From contig NZ_CP124836.1 of NCBI RefSeq assembly GCF_029964055.1, positions 1,054,001-1,118,000 of the forward strand: 64,000 nt of DNA. Direction: 5' to 3'. The first letter of the stretch is position 1. The number at the start of each line of letters is the position of its first letter. Made by a program: the position numbers and the translations under genes. Shown in pieces: positions 17,780 through 26,851 of the stretch. The notes under the pieces are model-generated. The model did no database searches, had not been told where the DNA came from, and saw only the letters and a program-made list of their open reading frames with translations. Source of the DNA: Arthrobacter sp. EM1. Its GTDB lineage: Bacteria > Actinomycetota > Actinomycetes > Actinomycetales > Micrococcaceae.

Positions 17780-19464
17780 GGCTTTCCTTCGGTGGTCAGT
17801 GGTTCCGGCGTCGCTGCCGCTGGTGCGGCTGGCAGCGTGACGCGGAACATCGCCCCGGCGGGGCTGGTGATCGTCATGGTACCGCCGAGCCGCAGCACCG
17901 CCTGGCGGACCAGGGCCAGGCCAAGGCCGCGCCCGAACGGACCGGGTGTTTTGGTGCTGAAGCCGTGCCGGAAAATGTCTTCCACAGCCTGCGGATCGAT
18001 TCCGGGCCCACTGTCCTCCACAGTGATTTCAAGGGACCCTGTTGATGCTGCCACAGTGAGCTCCACGAGTTTCGGGGCCGGCGCCTCGGCAGCCGCATCG
18101 ATGGCGTTGTCCAGCAGATTCCCCAGGATCGCCACGAGGTCCTGCACGGCCAGGCCGGTCGCAGCGGATGATCCCGTCCCCGTCACTGCTGTGGTGAGGG
18201 CCAATTCGACGCCCCGCTCATGGGCCTCGGCGGCCTTGCCCATAATGAGGGCGCCGAGCACGGGCTCATCGATCGAGCTCACCACGTCATCGGTCAGCCG
18301 CTGGCTCAGTTCGAGGTCCTGGGTAGCGAATTCCAGGGCTTCGGTGCCGCGCCCCAGCTCCATCAGGGAAACAATCGTATGCAGCCGGTTGGCGTGCTCG
18401 TGGGTCTGGGCCCGCAGGGCATCCGAGAGTGTGCGCATGGTTTCCAGCTCGCTGCCGAGGGATTCGATTTCGGTGCGGTCGCGGATGGTGGCCACGGTGC
18501 CATAGACGGGCGGGCCGGTGCGTCCCCGGGCAGAAACTGGACCGATGGCCGGCCCCTGGTTCACCACAAGAACCCGCGAGCCGGTCAGGTGGATCTCGTC
18601 CAGCGCGGTCCGGCCCGATTCGAACAGCTCCCCGAGGCTCGGGGCCAGCGGGAGCTCAGCGAGCGACGGCGCCTCCTGCCGCCCGCCGTCGGCAGACGTG
18701 CCTTTGTCGTCGGACGCCCGGCGGGTGAGGCCAAGCAGTTCCGCGGCCTGGTCGTTGTACATCACGACCTTGCCGTGGGGATCGATCAGGATGACGCCTT
18801 CCCGGACCGAGTGGAGGACCGATTCGTAGTACGCGAAGAGCTGGGCGAGCTGCTCCGGTCCCCAGCCGCGGGTGACCTGCCTCAGATACCGCCCCAGCAG
18901 CCAGGACGCCACCGATCCGCCAGCGAGGAGGGCCAATCCGATCGCCAGCAGCGCCGGAAGCCTGCCGGAGACGGCGATGTCCACGGTCCGGACGGTCACA
19001 CCGGCCGCAACCAGCGCCCGGACGGTCCCGTCCCCGTCCTTGACCGGGACGATGGTGCGTACTGACGGTCCCAGGGTTCCGGCAGTGATTTCGGTGAAGA
19101 TCCGGCCCTCGAGGGCCGGATCGATGGAGCCGATGTAGGGCTTCCCGAGTTCTTCCGCCCGGGGGTGGGTCCACCGGGTGCGGTCCGGTGCCATGATCGT
19201 GATGAAATCCGCCTGGGCATCCTCCATGACCTGCAGGGCATACGGCTGCAACAGGGCGGTGGGATTCGCGTCCCCTGCCGCCGCCAGCACCAGGGGGTTG
19301 TCAGCCACAGCGGTCGCGACGCCGGCCATCCGCCGGCCCGCCTCGTAATAGGCGTGGTCGCGTGCGTCAACGAAGGTGGCAGTGCCGACGATGGCCGTCA
19401 GGGCCAGCATAAAGAGCAAGTGGGCCACAAACAGCCGTCTGGCGATGCTCCAGCGGTGGATCAT
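17776..19464 (-). CDS. Sensor histidine kinase, CitA/DcuS-like
   Basis: The 562-residue membrane kinase has a first helix at about residues 8-30, an extracytoplasmic sensor domain of about 130 residues, a second helix (LPALLAIGLALLAGG), and a PAS domain with an LIDPHGKVVMYN start. The phosphoacceptor His is in AQTHEHANRLHTIVSL, followed by the ATPase motifs NLLDNAIDAA, DSGPGID and GRGLGLALV. The RAQxHEhxNxLH box is diagnostic for citrate/C4-dicarboxylate sensors. ATG 19464 has GGAAG six nt upstream; TTG 19467 and GTG 19470 are alternatives. Confidence 0.9.
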   Translation of the reverse strand: MIHRWSIARRLFVAHLLFMLALTAIVGTATFVDARDHAYYEAGRRMAGVATAVADNPLVLAAAGDANPTALLQPYALQVMEDAQADFITIMAPDRTRWTHPRAEELGKPYIGSIDPALEGRIFTEITAGTLGPSVRTIVPVKDGDGTVRALVAAGVTVRTVDIAVSGRLPALLAIGLALLAGGSVASWLLGRYLRQVTRGWGPEQLAQLFAYYESVLHSVREGVILIDPHGKVVMYNDQAAELLGLTRRASDDKGTSADGGRQEAPSLAELPLAPSLGELFESGRTALDEIHLTGSRVLVVNQGPAIGPVSARGRTGPPVYGTVATIRDRTEIESLGSELETMRTLSDALRAQTHEHANRLHTIVSLMELGRGTEALEFATQDLELSQRLTDDVVSSIDEPVLGALIMGKAAEAHERGVELALTTAVTGTGSSAATGLAVQDLVAILGNLLDNAIDAAAEAPAPKLVELTVAASTGSLEITVEDSGPGIDPQAVEDIFRHGFSTKTPGPFGRGLGLALVRQAVLRLGGTMTITSPAGAMFRVTLPAAPAAATPEPLTTEGKP

Positions 19465-19496
19465 CAACACCTTCCATGACCAATATGAACGCAACG

Positions 19497-19510
19497 GTGA
19501 TGCGCGTCAC
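19497..19510. promoter_or_regulatory. CRP/GlxR-like site between the sensor kinase and dctA
   Basis: GTGA-TGCGCG-TCAC is a perfect inverted repeat with the 6-nt spacer of the CRP-family consensus TGTGA-N6-TCACA (the outermost bases do not match). It lies 33 nt before the kinase start and 93 nt before dctA. A cAMP-dependent catabolite control of both transcripts is the likely meaning. Confidence 0.5.
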
Positions 19511-19602
19511 TGCATCCCCAATGATGGTGGAACACGCAGAACGGACGCGGTGGGCCCACAGCCTGCGCCACACCAACGTCCAGCCTATCCAAGGAGAACA
19601 CC

Positions 19603-20958
19603 ATGACCTCTCAACGAGGAGAGTCGGCGGCGTTGACCGCGACGCCGGTCAAGAAGCGCAAGAGGCTCGACAAGTCCCATTATCTTTACATGGCGGTAAT
19701 TGTGGCCGTCGTCCTCGGCGCCCTCATCGGGCTGTTGTTCCCCGAGGTCGGCAAGTCCCTGAAGCCGTTGGGGGACGGGTTCATCAAACTCATCAAGATG
19801 ATGATTGCGCCGATCATCTTCTGCACGATCGTGCTGGGCATTGGCTCCATCGCCAAGGCCGCCACCGTCGGCAAAGTCGGCGGACTGGCCCTGGGCTACT
19901 TTATGGTGATGTCCACCTTTGCGCTCGCCATCGGCCTTGTCGTCGGCAACCTGATCCATCCCGGAGAGGGCCTCAAGCTCGCGCCCTACGATCCCAACAA
20001 AAAGGCCGCTACGGACAGCACTGTCGACTTCCTGCTCGGCATCATCCCGTCCGACATTCCCGTGCTGCCGACTCTCTTCGCGGCGATCCTGGTTGGCTTC
20101 GCCCTCCAGCGGATGGGTCCGCAGGGCGTCCCGATCCTCAAGGCCATCAGCCACGGCCAGGTCCTGGTCTTCCGCATCCTCATCATGATCATGTGGGTGG
20201 CGCCGGTGGGTGCCTTCGGTGCGATTGCCGCCGTTGTCGGTGCCACCGGAGTCCAGGCCATCGTCGGTATGGCTACGTTGATGATCGCCTTCTACCTCAC
20301 CTGTGCCCTGTTCATTGTCGTCGTCCTGGGCGGACTGCTGCAGGTGATCGCCGGCGTCAACATCTTCCGGCTGATGAGGTACCTGGGCCGCGAGTACCTG
20401 CTGATCTTCTCCACCTCGTCCTCCGAAGCCGCACTGCCCCGCCTGATCGCCAAAATGGAACACCTCGGGGTGTCCAAGCCTGTCGTTGGCGTCACCGTCC
20501 CGACCGGCTACTCCTTCAACCTGGACGGCACGGCCATCTACCTGACGATGGCATCGCTGTTCGTCGCCAACGCCATGGGCACACCACTGGACCTCGGCGC
20601 CCAGATTTCCTTGCTGGTCTTTATGATCATCGCCTCCAAGGGCGCTGCCGGCGTCACCGGTGCCGGCCTGGCCACCCTGGCTGCAGGCCTCCAGGCGCAT
20701 GCGCCGCAACTGCTGGGCGGCGTCGGCATGATCGTGGGCATTGACCGCTTTATGTCCGAGGCCCGCGCCCTGACCAACTTCACCGGCAACGCCGTCGCCA
20801 CGGTGCTGATCGGCACCTGGGTGAAGGAGATCGACGGCGGACAGCTTGAGCGGGTCCTTTCCGGAACCGAGCCTTTCGACGAGCAGACCATGCTGGCCGG
20901 ACACGGCGCCCCGCAGGAAGCCGCTGCGTCGGCCCAGCCTGTTCCGGCCAACGCCTGA
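19603..20958 (+). CDS. dctA: C4-dicarboxylate:cation symporter DctA
   Basis: The 451-residue inner-membrane transporter imports succinate, fumarate or malate with Na+ or H+. Family motifs are the serine-rich hairpin FSTSSSEAALPRL and GYSFNLDGTAIYLTMA in the substrate and cation site. The N-terminus MTSQRGESAALTATPVKKRKR is cytoplasmic and Lys/Arg-rich. Multiple hydrophobic helices begin at about residue 30. AAGGAG lies upstream of the ATG. It is divergent from its probable two-component regulators and is followed by a strong terminator. Confidence 0.94.
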   Translation: MTSQRGESAALTATPVKKRKRLDKSHYLYMAVIVAVVLGALIGLLFPEVGKSLKPLGDGFIKLIKMMIAPIIFCTIVLGIGSIAKAATVGKVGGLALGYFMVMSTFALAIGLVVGNLIHPGEGLKLAPYDPNKKAATDSTVDFLLGIIPSDIPVLPTLFAAILVGFALQRMGPQGVPILKAISHGQVLVFRILIMIMWVAPVGAFGAIAAVVGATGVQAIVGMATLMIAFYLTCALFIVVVLGGLLQVIAGVNIFRLMRYLGREYLLIFSTSSSEAALPRLIAKMEHLGVSKPVVGVTVPTGYSFNLDGTAIYLTMASLFVANAMGTPLDLGAQISLLVFMIIASKGAAGVTGAGLATLAAGLQAHAPQLLGGVGMIVGIDRFMSEARALTNFTGNAVATVLIGTWVKEIDGGQLERVLSGTEPFDEQTMLAGHGAPQEAAASAQPVPANA

Positions 20959-20991
20959 GCCGTTCCGCAACCCGCCAGTGAGCTGCTGGAA

Positions 20992-21027
20992 CCGCCCGGA
21001 CGCCGCAAGGTGTCCGGGCGGTTTTTT
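20992..21027 (+). terminator. Rho-independent terminator of dctA
   Basis: CCGCCCGGAC pairs perfectly with GTCCGGGCGG around a 10-nt loop, followed by six T residues, 33 nt after the dctA stop. Confidence 0.92.
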
Positions 21028-21210
21028 GCGTCGCGCCGGTAACCTTCGACTTCTACCAGAGGGTTGAGGCTCAAAAGACGGCGGCTGTCAAGGTCCACGG
21101 AATACCGTGTCGGTGGCTGTAACCTTGGGTGGAACAGGACCGGCGCTGGAAGTCCAGCGGCAGCATTGTCAAGCACAACAATCACCGTCATCGAAAGTGT
21201 GGATAGATAC

Positions 21211-22110
21211 GTGAGCAGCGAACAGGGTTCAGCAACTCTGGAAGGCACCGAACTCGATCTGGAAGACGCCGTTATGGGCCCCACCGGGCGCCCTCAACGC
21301 GACTTTCCGGAGCCCGCACCGCTGTCTTCCCACGGTCCTGCACGGGTCATCGCCATGGTGAACCAGAAGGGCGGAGTGGGTAAAACCACCTCCACCATCA
21401 ACCTTGCTGCGGCGCTCGCGGAGTTCGGCCGCCGGGTGCTGGTGGTGGATTTCGACCCCCAGGGTGCCCTGTCCGCCGGTCTCGGCATCAACCCGCATGA
21501 ACTGGACCTCACGGTCTACAACGTTTTGATGGACCGCAAGGTGGACATCCGCGACGCTATCCACAAGACCGGCGTCGACAACCTGGACCTGCTCCCGGCC
21601 AACATCGACCTCTCCGCCGCGGAAGTGCAGCTCGTTAATGAAGTGGCCCGGGAGCAGGTGCTGGACCGGGCCCTGAAGAAGGTCGAGGACGACTACGACA
21701 TCGTGCTGATCGACTGCCAGCCGTCACTGGGCCTGCTTACCGTTAACGCGCTGACGGCCGCCCACGGGGTCATCATCCCGCTGATCTGCGAGTTCTTTGC
21801 CCTGCGTGCCGTCGCCCTGCTGGTGGAGACCATCGACAAGGTCCAGGACCGGTTGAATCCCAGGCTCCAGGTCGACGGGGTCCTTGCCACCATGTATGAC
21901 GCCCGCACCCTGCACAGCCGGGAGGTGATCTCCCGCCTGGTGGAGGCTTTTGGCGACAAGGTCTTCGAGACGGTTATCAAGCGGTCCATCAAATTCGCGG
22001 ACGCTACCGTCGCCGCCGAGCCCATCACCAGCTACGCCGGAAACCACATCGGCGCAGACGCTTACCGCAACCTGGCCAAGGAACTCATCTCGCGCGGCGG
22101 CGCACCCTAG
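21211..22110 (+). CDS. ParA-family ATPase of the scpAB operon
   Basis: The 299-residue protein has a deviant Walker A QKGGVGKTT at 52-60, Walker A' VVDFDPQGALS and Walker B IVLIDCQPS. These proteins act in chromosome or protein positioning. No parB gene or parS site follows. Instead scpA starts 8 nt later, as in the mycobacterial parA-scpA-scpB block, so it is a non-canonical ParA linked to condensin. The start is uncertain: GTG 21211 is used, GTG 21199 is also in frame, and neither has a strong ribosome binding site. The first 44 residues are acidic and outside the fold. Confidence 0.88.
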   Translation: MSSEQGSATLEGTELDLEDAVMGPTGRPQRDFPEPAPLSSHGPARVIAMVNQKGGVGKTTSTINLAAALAEFGRRVLVVDFDPQGALSAGLGINPHELDLTVYNVLMDRKVDIRDAIHKTGVDNLDLLPANIDLSAAEVQLVNEVAREQVLDRALKKVEDDYDIVLIDCQPSLGLLTVNALTAAHGVIIPLICEFFALRAVALLVETIDKVQDRLNPRLQVDGVLATMYDARTLHSREVISRLVEAFGDKVFETVIKRSIKFADATVAAEPITSYAGNHIGADAYRNLAKELISRGGAP

Positions 22111-22118
22111 CCAGGACC

Positions 22119-22967
22119 GTGGCGGAAACAGGCGTTCCGGCGGCGGAGCCCGCGCCGGCCGGGAAGAAGCCGGGGTTCGAGGTCCGGCTGGCCAACTTCA
22201 CCGGCCCCTTCGATCTGCTCCTGGGGCTGATTTCCAAACATCAGCTGGACATTACCGAGGTGGCGCTTTCCACCGTCACCGATGAGTTCATCAAGTACAT
22301 CAAGCGGCTGCAGAACCTGGGCGAAGAGTGGGCACTTGACGAAGCCAGTGAATTCCTCGTCATCGCCGCCACGCTGCTCGACCTGAAGGCGGCGAGGCTA
22401 TTACCGGCCGGCGAAGTTGAGGACGAGGAAGACATTGCATTGCTGGAAGCCCGCGATCTGCTGTTCGCCCGGCTCCTGCAGTACAAGGCGTTCAAGCAGG
22501 TGGCCGGAATGATGGGCGCCACCCTGGCACTCGAGGCCGGGCGCTATCCGCGGCAGGTCGCGCTGGAGGGGCATTTCGCCGCCCTGCTCCCGGAGCTCCT
22601 CTGGCGGCACACCCCGCAGCAGTTTGCCGGCCTTGCGGAGGCCGCGTTCAAGCCGAGAGAAGCCGCACCTTCCGTCGTGGGCCTCGCCCACCTCCACGGC
22701 ACAGCCGTCAGCGTCAAGGAGCAGGCCGAACTCCTGGGCCGGCGGTTGCAACACGGCACCCCGCTTACCTTCCGGGCCTTGATCGCCGACGCCGAATCAA
22801 CGCTTGTGGTGGTGGCCCGGTTCCTGGCGTTGCTGGAGCTGTTCCGGGACAAAGCGGTGGCTTTTGAACAGCTGCTCCCGCTGGGGGACCTGACGGTCCG
22901 CTGGAGCGCCGACGGCGGGGCCTGGAGCAGCACCAACCTGAGTGACGAATATGAGGAGCAGCCGTGA
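22119..22967 (+). CDS. scpA: Segregation and condensation protein A
   Basis: ScpA is the kleisin of the SMC-ScpAB condensin. The 282-residue protein begins its conserved part with FEVRLANFTGPFDLLLGLIS at about residues 18-37, followed by EFLVIAATLLDLKAARLLP and a winged-helix C-terminus. The start is GTG. Its stop overlaps the scpB start by 4 nt (GTGA), the usual coupling of the two partners. Confidence 0.95.
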   Translation: MAETGVPAAEPAPAGKKPGFEVRLANFTGPFDLLLGLISKHQLDITEVALSTVTDEFIKYIKRLQNLGEEWALDEASEFLVIAATLLDLKAARLLPAGEVEDEEDIALLEARDLLFARLLQYKAFKQVAGMMGATLALEAGRYPRQVALEGHFAALLPELLWRHTPQQFAGLAEAAFKPREAAPSVVGLAHLHGTAVSVKEQAELLGRRLQHGTPLTFRALIADAESTLVVVARFLALLELFRDKAVAFEQLLPLGDLTVRWSADGGAWSSTNLSDEYEEQP

Positions 22968-23680
22968 ACCAGACCCGACCGGGACAAGCAGCCGGACAGG
23001 CATCCGCCGGGGCAGGCGAAACACCGGCAGAAAAGGACACCGCAGACGAGGCAGGTGCCGACCTCGGCAGCATGCCCGGCGGTGCCCGCGCGGCACTCGA
23101 AGCGATCCTGATGGTCATCGACCAGCCTGCGACGGCGGCCGAGCTTGCCGCGGGACTGCACGTGAGCGTCGAGGTCGTCGAGGAACTGCTGGCGGAGCTG
23201 CAGCGGGACTACAACGGTTATACTGTTAATGCCCCGGCTGTGGACGACGCCAGTTTCATCGGTTTCACTTCCACCCCCCGGGGTTTTGAATTGCGGAATG
23301 TCGCCGGAGGCTGGCGGATCTATTCCCGCGCAGAGTTCGCCGACATTGTGGGCGGGTTTGTGCTGGAAGGACAGACAGCCAGGCTGACGCAGGCGGCGCT
23401 CGAAACGCTCGCCGTCATTGCTTACCGCCAGCCTGTTTCCCGGGCGCGGGTCTCTGCAATTCGAGGAGTTAACGTTGACTCTGTTGTGCGGACGCTGACA
23501 CAGCGGGGGCTGATCGGGGACTCGGGAACCGATCCCGAATCCGGGGCCATCCTCTACCGTACGACGTCGTATTTCCTGGAGCGGATGGGAATCGGCTCGG
23601 TGGCGGAACTGCCGCAACTTTCCCCGCATCTTCCGGGGCTGGAAGGCATCGACGAGTTTTACGACGCAGCAAGAATGTAA
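22964..23680 (+). CDS. scpB: Segregation and condensation protein B
   Basis: ScpB is the winged-helix dimer that binds ScpA in condensin. The 238-residue protein has a 40-residue low-complexity head, then ARAALEAILMVIDQPATAAE and the second winged helix LTQAALETLAVIAYRQPVSR with IRGVNVDSVVRTL. It is coupled to scpA by a 4-nt overlap and followed 111 nt later by rluB. Confidence 0.95.
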   Translation: MNQTRPGQAAGQASAGAGETPAEKDTADEAGADLGSMPGGARAALEAILMVIDQPATAAELAAGLHVSVEVVEELLAELQRDYNGYTVNAPAVDDASFIGFTSTPRGFELRNVAGGWRIYSRAEFADIVGGFVLEGQTARLTQAALETLAVIAYRQPVSRARVSAIRGVNVDSVVRTLTQRGLIGDSGTDPESGAILYRTTSYFLERMGIGSVAELPQLSPHLPGLEGIDEFYDAARM

Positions 23681-23791
23681 GCAGGAGCAACTTCCTGCGC
23701 ACGAGTATCCACCGGGGCAGAGGGTTTTTGCCCCTGCTGGCGGGTGCTGTCGGGAGACAGCGGCCGTTGGTCAACAAACGAAGGACGGGTC

Positions 23792-25012
23792 ATGACACAG
23801 GCGGGACGCCAGGGTTCACCACGTAACAGTTCGGGACGCAACAGCGCCGGACAAAATTCCGCGCAGGGCTCCGGCCGCGGCGCGCAGGGCGGAGCCGGCC
23901 GCAGCGGCGGGGCCGGCTTCAAGGGCGGCGGAGACCGCCCCTTCAAACGACCAAAGCCCCGCGAAGAGGCCTTCATCGATCCGGACCTGCAAGGTCCCGA
24001 CGGCACACCCGCGGCGAGCCGCCCGGCAGCTTCCGGAGACTGGAAGTCCAAGCCGCCGTCCGGCAAGGAGGCAGCCCGCAAGGCTGCGGCCCGCAAGCCC
24101 GGGTCCGGCAAAGCCCCAGGCAGCCCCGGCGCGTTGAAGCCCAAGCCGCGCACCGGTGCCGCGAAGTTCGTCGGCCCCCGTGCTTTCGGCAGCGAACGCT
24201 TCGGCCAGAACCTCGGTCCGGTACGCAAACCGGCCCGCAAGCGCGGCCCCCGCGCCGAGGTTCCCCAGTCCGAGGTGCACGACCAGGACGGCACCCGCCT
24301 CCAGAAGGTTATGGCATCGGCTGGCGTCGCCTCACGGCGTGTCTGCGAAGAAATGATCGCCGAAGGCCGGGTGGAGGTCGACGGGCAGGTCGTCACCGAG
24401 CTTGGCGTCCGCGTTGACCCGAAGACCGCGGTGATCCACGTCGACGGACTCCGCATCCAGCTGGACGAGAACATGGTCTACATGGTGTTCAACAAGCCCA
24501 AGGGCGTTGTCTCCACGATGGAAGATCCGGACGGCCGTCCCTGCGTCAGCGACTTCGTCCGCAACCACCATGGCGAACGGCTCTTCCACGTCGGGCGTCT
24601 CGACGTGGCTACCGAGGGCCTGTTGCTGCTGACAAACGACGGCGAACTCGCCAACCGCCTGACACACCCGTCCTACGAAGTCCCCAAGACCTACCTTGTG
24701 CAGGTCCGCGGGCCGTTCCCGCAGGGCATCGGCGCCGAGCTTAAAGCCGGCGTCGAACTTGAAGACGGCATCGCGTCGGTTGACTCCTTTAAGCTTGTGG
24801 ACTCCACCCCGGGCCACGTGCTGATCGAGGTTGTGCTGCACTCGGGCAAAAACCGGATCGTTCGGCGCCTCTTCGACGCCGTCGGTTTCCCGGTGCTCCG
24901 GCTGGTCCGCGTCAAGGTTGGCCCGATTGGCTTGGGCGACCAGCGCCAAGGCAGCATCCGCAACCTCGGCAAGCAGGAAGTCGGCCACCTGCTGGCATCC
25001 GTAGGGCTCTAG
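23792..25012 (+). CDS. rluB: 23S rRNA pseudouridine synthase, RluB/RsuA family
   Basis: The 406-residue enzyme has an S4 RNA-binding domain from about residue 168 (TRLQKVMASAGVASRR). The catalytic domain has Asp271 in GRLDVATEGLLLLTNDG, VPKTYLVQVRG and the C-terminal GKNRIVRRLFDAVG. It probably makes a pseudouridine in 23S rRNA. Its first 165 residues are a Gly/Ser/Arg/Lys-rich disordered extension, about twice the usual extra length. AAGGAC lies before ATG 23792. tyrA follows after 1 nt. Confidence 0.92.
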   Translation: MTQAGRQGSPRNSSGRNSAGQNSAQGSGRGAQGGAGRSGGAGFKGGGDRPFKRPKPREEAFIDPDLQGPDGTPAASRPAASGDWKSKPPSGKEAARKAAARKPGSGKAPGSPGALKPKPRTGAAKFVGPRAFGSERFGQNLGPVRKPARKRGPRAEVPQSEVHDQDGTRLQKVMASAGVASRRVCEEMIAEGRVEVDGQVVTELGVRVDPKTAVIHVDGLRIQLDENMVYMVFNKPKGVVSTMEDPDGRPCVSDFVRNHHGERLFHVGRLDVATEGLLLLTNDGELANRLTHPSYEVPKTYLVQVRGPFPQGIGAELKAGVELEDGIASVDSFKLVDSTPGHVLIEVVLHSGKNRIVRRLFDAVGFPVLRLVRVKVGPIGLGDQRQGSIRNLGKQEVGHLLASVGL

Positions 25013-25013
25013 C

Positions 25014-26123
25014 ATGTCCGCCTTTCGCACCCACGGCCGCGGCCACGTCAACGGTCCGGTGGTGGTCGTGGGCACCGGACTCCTGGGCACCAGCATCGGG
25101 CTGGGGCTGAGGGGCCGCGGCGTCGCCGTTTTCCTCTCCGACCCGTCGCCCACCAACCAGGCCGTCGCCGTGGACATCGGTGCCGGCTTGCCCTTGGCGC
25201 GCCTGGCTGGCGCGCAGCCCCAACTCGTGGTGGTCGCCGCGCCGCCGGATGTCACGGCCGATGTGGTGGAACGGGCCCTCACGGACTACCCCGAAGCGAC
25301 AGTTGTGGACATCGCCAGCGTGAAGGCCGGGATCCAGTCCGAGCTCCGTGGCCGCGGAGCCGACCTCCGCCGCTACGTGGGCACCCACCCGATGGCTGGC
25401 CGGGAAAAGTCCGGTCCCGTCGCTGCCCGCGGCGAGCTTTTTACCTCCATGCCATGGGTCCTGTGCCCCTCGGCGGAGACACAGCCCGACGCGCTGGAGG
25501 CAGCGCGTGCGCTGGCATCGGACCTCGGCGCCGTGGTGTCCGAATTCGGGGCCGAGGAGCACGACGAGGCGGTTGCCCTGGTCTCGCACGTGCCGCAGGT
25601 AGTGGCTTCGCTCGTCGCCAGCCGGCTGCAGGGCACGCCCCTGCACGCGCTGTCCCTCGCCGGCAACGGACTGCGGGACGTGACCCGGATCGCGGCGAGT
25701 GATCCGACCCTTTGGGTGCAGATTCTCGGTGCGAACGCGGACAAGGTGGTGGCGATCCTGCACGGGGTCCGTGCGGACCTCAACCGGGTCATCGGCACGC
25801 TCGAGGAGCCGACTGCACCCGGCGCCCGGCTCGATCTTGCCCAATTGATCAGCGAAGGCAACGCCGGCCAGTCCCGCATTCCGGGCAAGCATGGCGGACC
25901 CCCGCAGGCATATTCCTGGCTGACGGTCCTCGTGGACGACACCCCCGGACAGATCGCCCGGCTCCTGACGGAGATCGGCGAGATCGGCGTCAACCTTGAG
26001 GACCTCCGGCTGGACCACTCTTCGGGGCAGAACGTGGGAATGGTGGAAATCTCAGTTCTGCCGAACAAACACGAACTGCTTATCGAAGCCCTCAACGACC
26101 GCGGATGGCGGGTACTCCAGTAA
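25014..26123 (+). CDS. tyrA: Prephenate dehydrogenase
   Basis: TyrA converts prephenate to 4-hydroxyphenylpyruvate in tyrosine synthesis. The 369-residue protein has an N-terminal dinucleotide fold (VVVVGTGLLGTSIGLGLRGR), the GTHPMAGREKSG active-site segment, and a C-terminal ACT domain from about residue 300 (LTVLVDDTPGQIARLLTEIG) that suggests feedback by tyrosine. It sits in the scpAB-rluB-cmk run and overlaps cmk by 1 nt (TAATG). This is an insertion relative to the mycobacterial order as I remember it. Confidence 0.93.
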   Translation: MSAFRTHGRGHVNGPVVVVGTGLLGTSIGLGLRGRGVAVFLSDPSPTNQAVAVDIGAGLPLARLAGAQPQLVVVAAPPDVTADVVERALTDYPEATVVDIASVKAGIQSELRGRGADLRRYVGTHPMAGREKSGPVAARGELFTSMPWVLCPSAETQPDALEAARALASDLGAVVSEFGAEEHDEAVALVSHVPQVVASLVASRLQGTPLHALSLAGNGLRDVTRIAASDPTLWVQILGANADKVVAILHGVRADLNRVIGTLEEPTAPGARLDLAQLISEGNAGQSRIPGKHGGPPQAYSWLTVLVDDTPGQIARLLTEIGEIGVNLEDLRLDHSSGQNVGMVEISVLPNKHELLIEALNDRGWRVLQ

Positions 26124-26851
26124 TGACCCAAGAACTCATTAACACCGAGGAAGTCCTCCGTCCCGGAAAAAGCCTTGTCGTCGCCATCGACGGGCCGTCC
26201 GGGTCGGGCAAATCCAGCGTCAGCAAAGAGGTGGCACACCGACTCCGGCTGGCCTACCTGGACACCGGCGCCATGTACCGTGCGCTGACCTGGTTCTGCC
26301 TGGACAACGGCACGGACCTGCACGACGGGGCGGCCGTCGAGGCTGCCGCCAGGGGCCTTCCGCTGGAAATCAGCACGGCACCGCTGGACGAATACGTCCG
26401 GGTCGGCGGTGCCGACGTTACGCTCGCAATCCGCGAGCCGGCGATATCCGCCGCCGTCAGCACCGTCGCGACCACCCTCGGCGCCCGCACCGAACTGATC
26501 CGCCGGCAGCGTGAGCTGATCGAAACCCACCACCGCCGCATGGTGGTCGAAGGCCGGGACATCACTACCGTGGTCGCACCGCATGCCGAAGTGCGGATGC
26601 TGCTCACCGCGAGCGAGGAGGCGCGCCTGCGCCGCCGGGGGATCCAGCTCGGCGGCAGCCAGAGCGCCGAACAGCTCGCCGCCCAGGTCACCCGGCGCGA
26701 TGAGAAGGACTCGACAGTGGTGAACTTCACCCGGGCTGCAGACGGTGTGGTGACGCTGGACTCCTCGGAGCTGGATTTCGCCGAGACCGTCGAGGCCGCC
26801 CTCAGCATCGTCAACAGCGTTGTCAACCACCGGGCCCCCCGCCTTGACTGA
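26123..26851 (+). CDS. cmk: Cytidylate kinase
   Basis: Cmk phosphorylates CMP and dCMP. The 242-residue protein has the P-loop IDGPSGSGKSSVSKE, the CMP-binding YLDTGAMYRALTW, and the GRDITTVV segment. ATG 26123 overlaps the tyrA stop by one base. An ATG at 26105 is in frame but lies inside tyrA. der follows two genes later, the conserved cmk-der partnership, here separated by an acyltransferase. Confidence 0.94.
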   Translation: MTQELINTEEVLRPGKSLVVAIDGPSGSGKSSVSKEVAHRLRLAYLDTGAMYRALTWFCLDNGTDLHDGAAVEAAARGLPLEISTAPLDEYVRVGGADVTLAIREPAISAAVSTVATTLGARTELIRRQRELIETHHRRMVVEGRDITTVVAPHAEVRMLLTASEEARLRRRGIQLGGSQSAEQLAAQVTRRDEKDSTVVNFTRAADGVVTLDSSELDFAETVEAALSIVNSVVNHRAPRLD

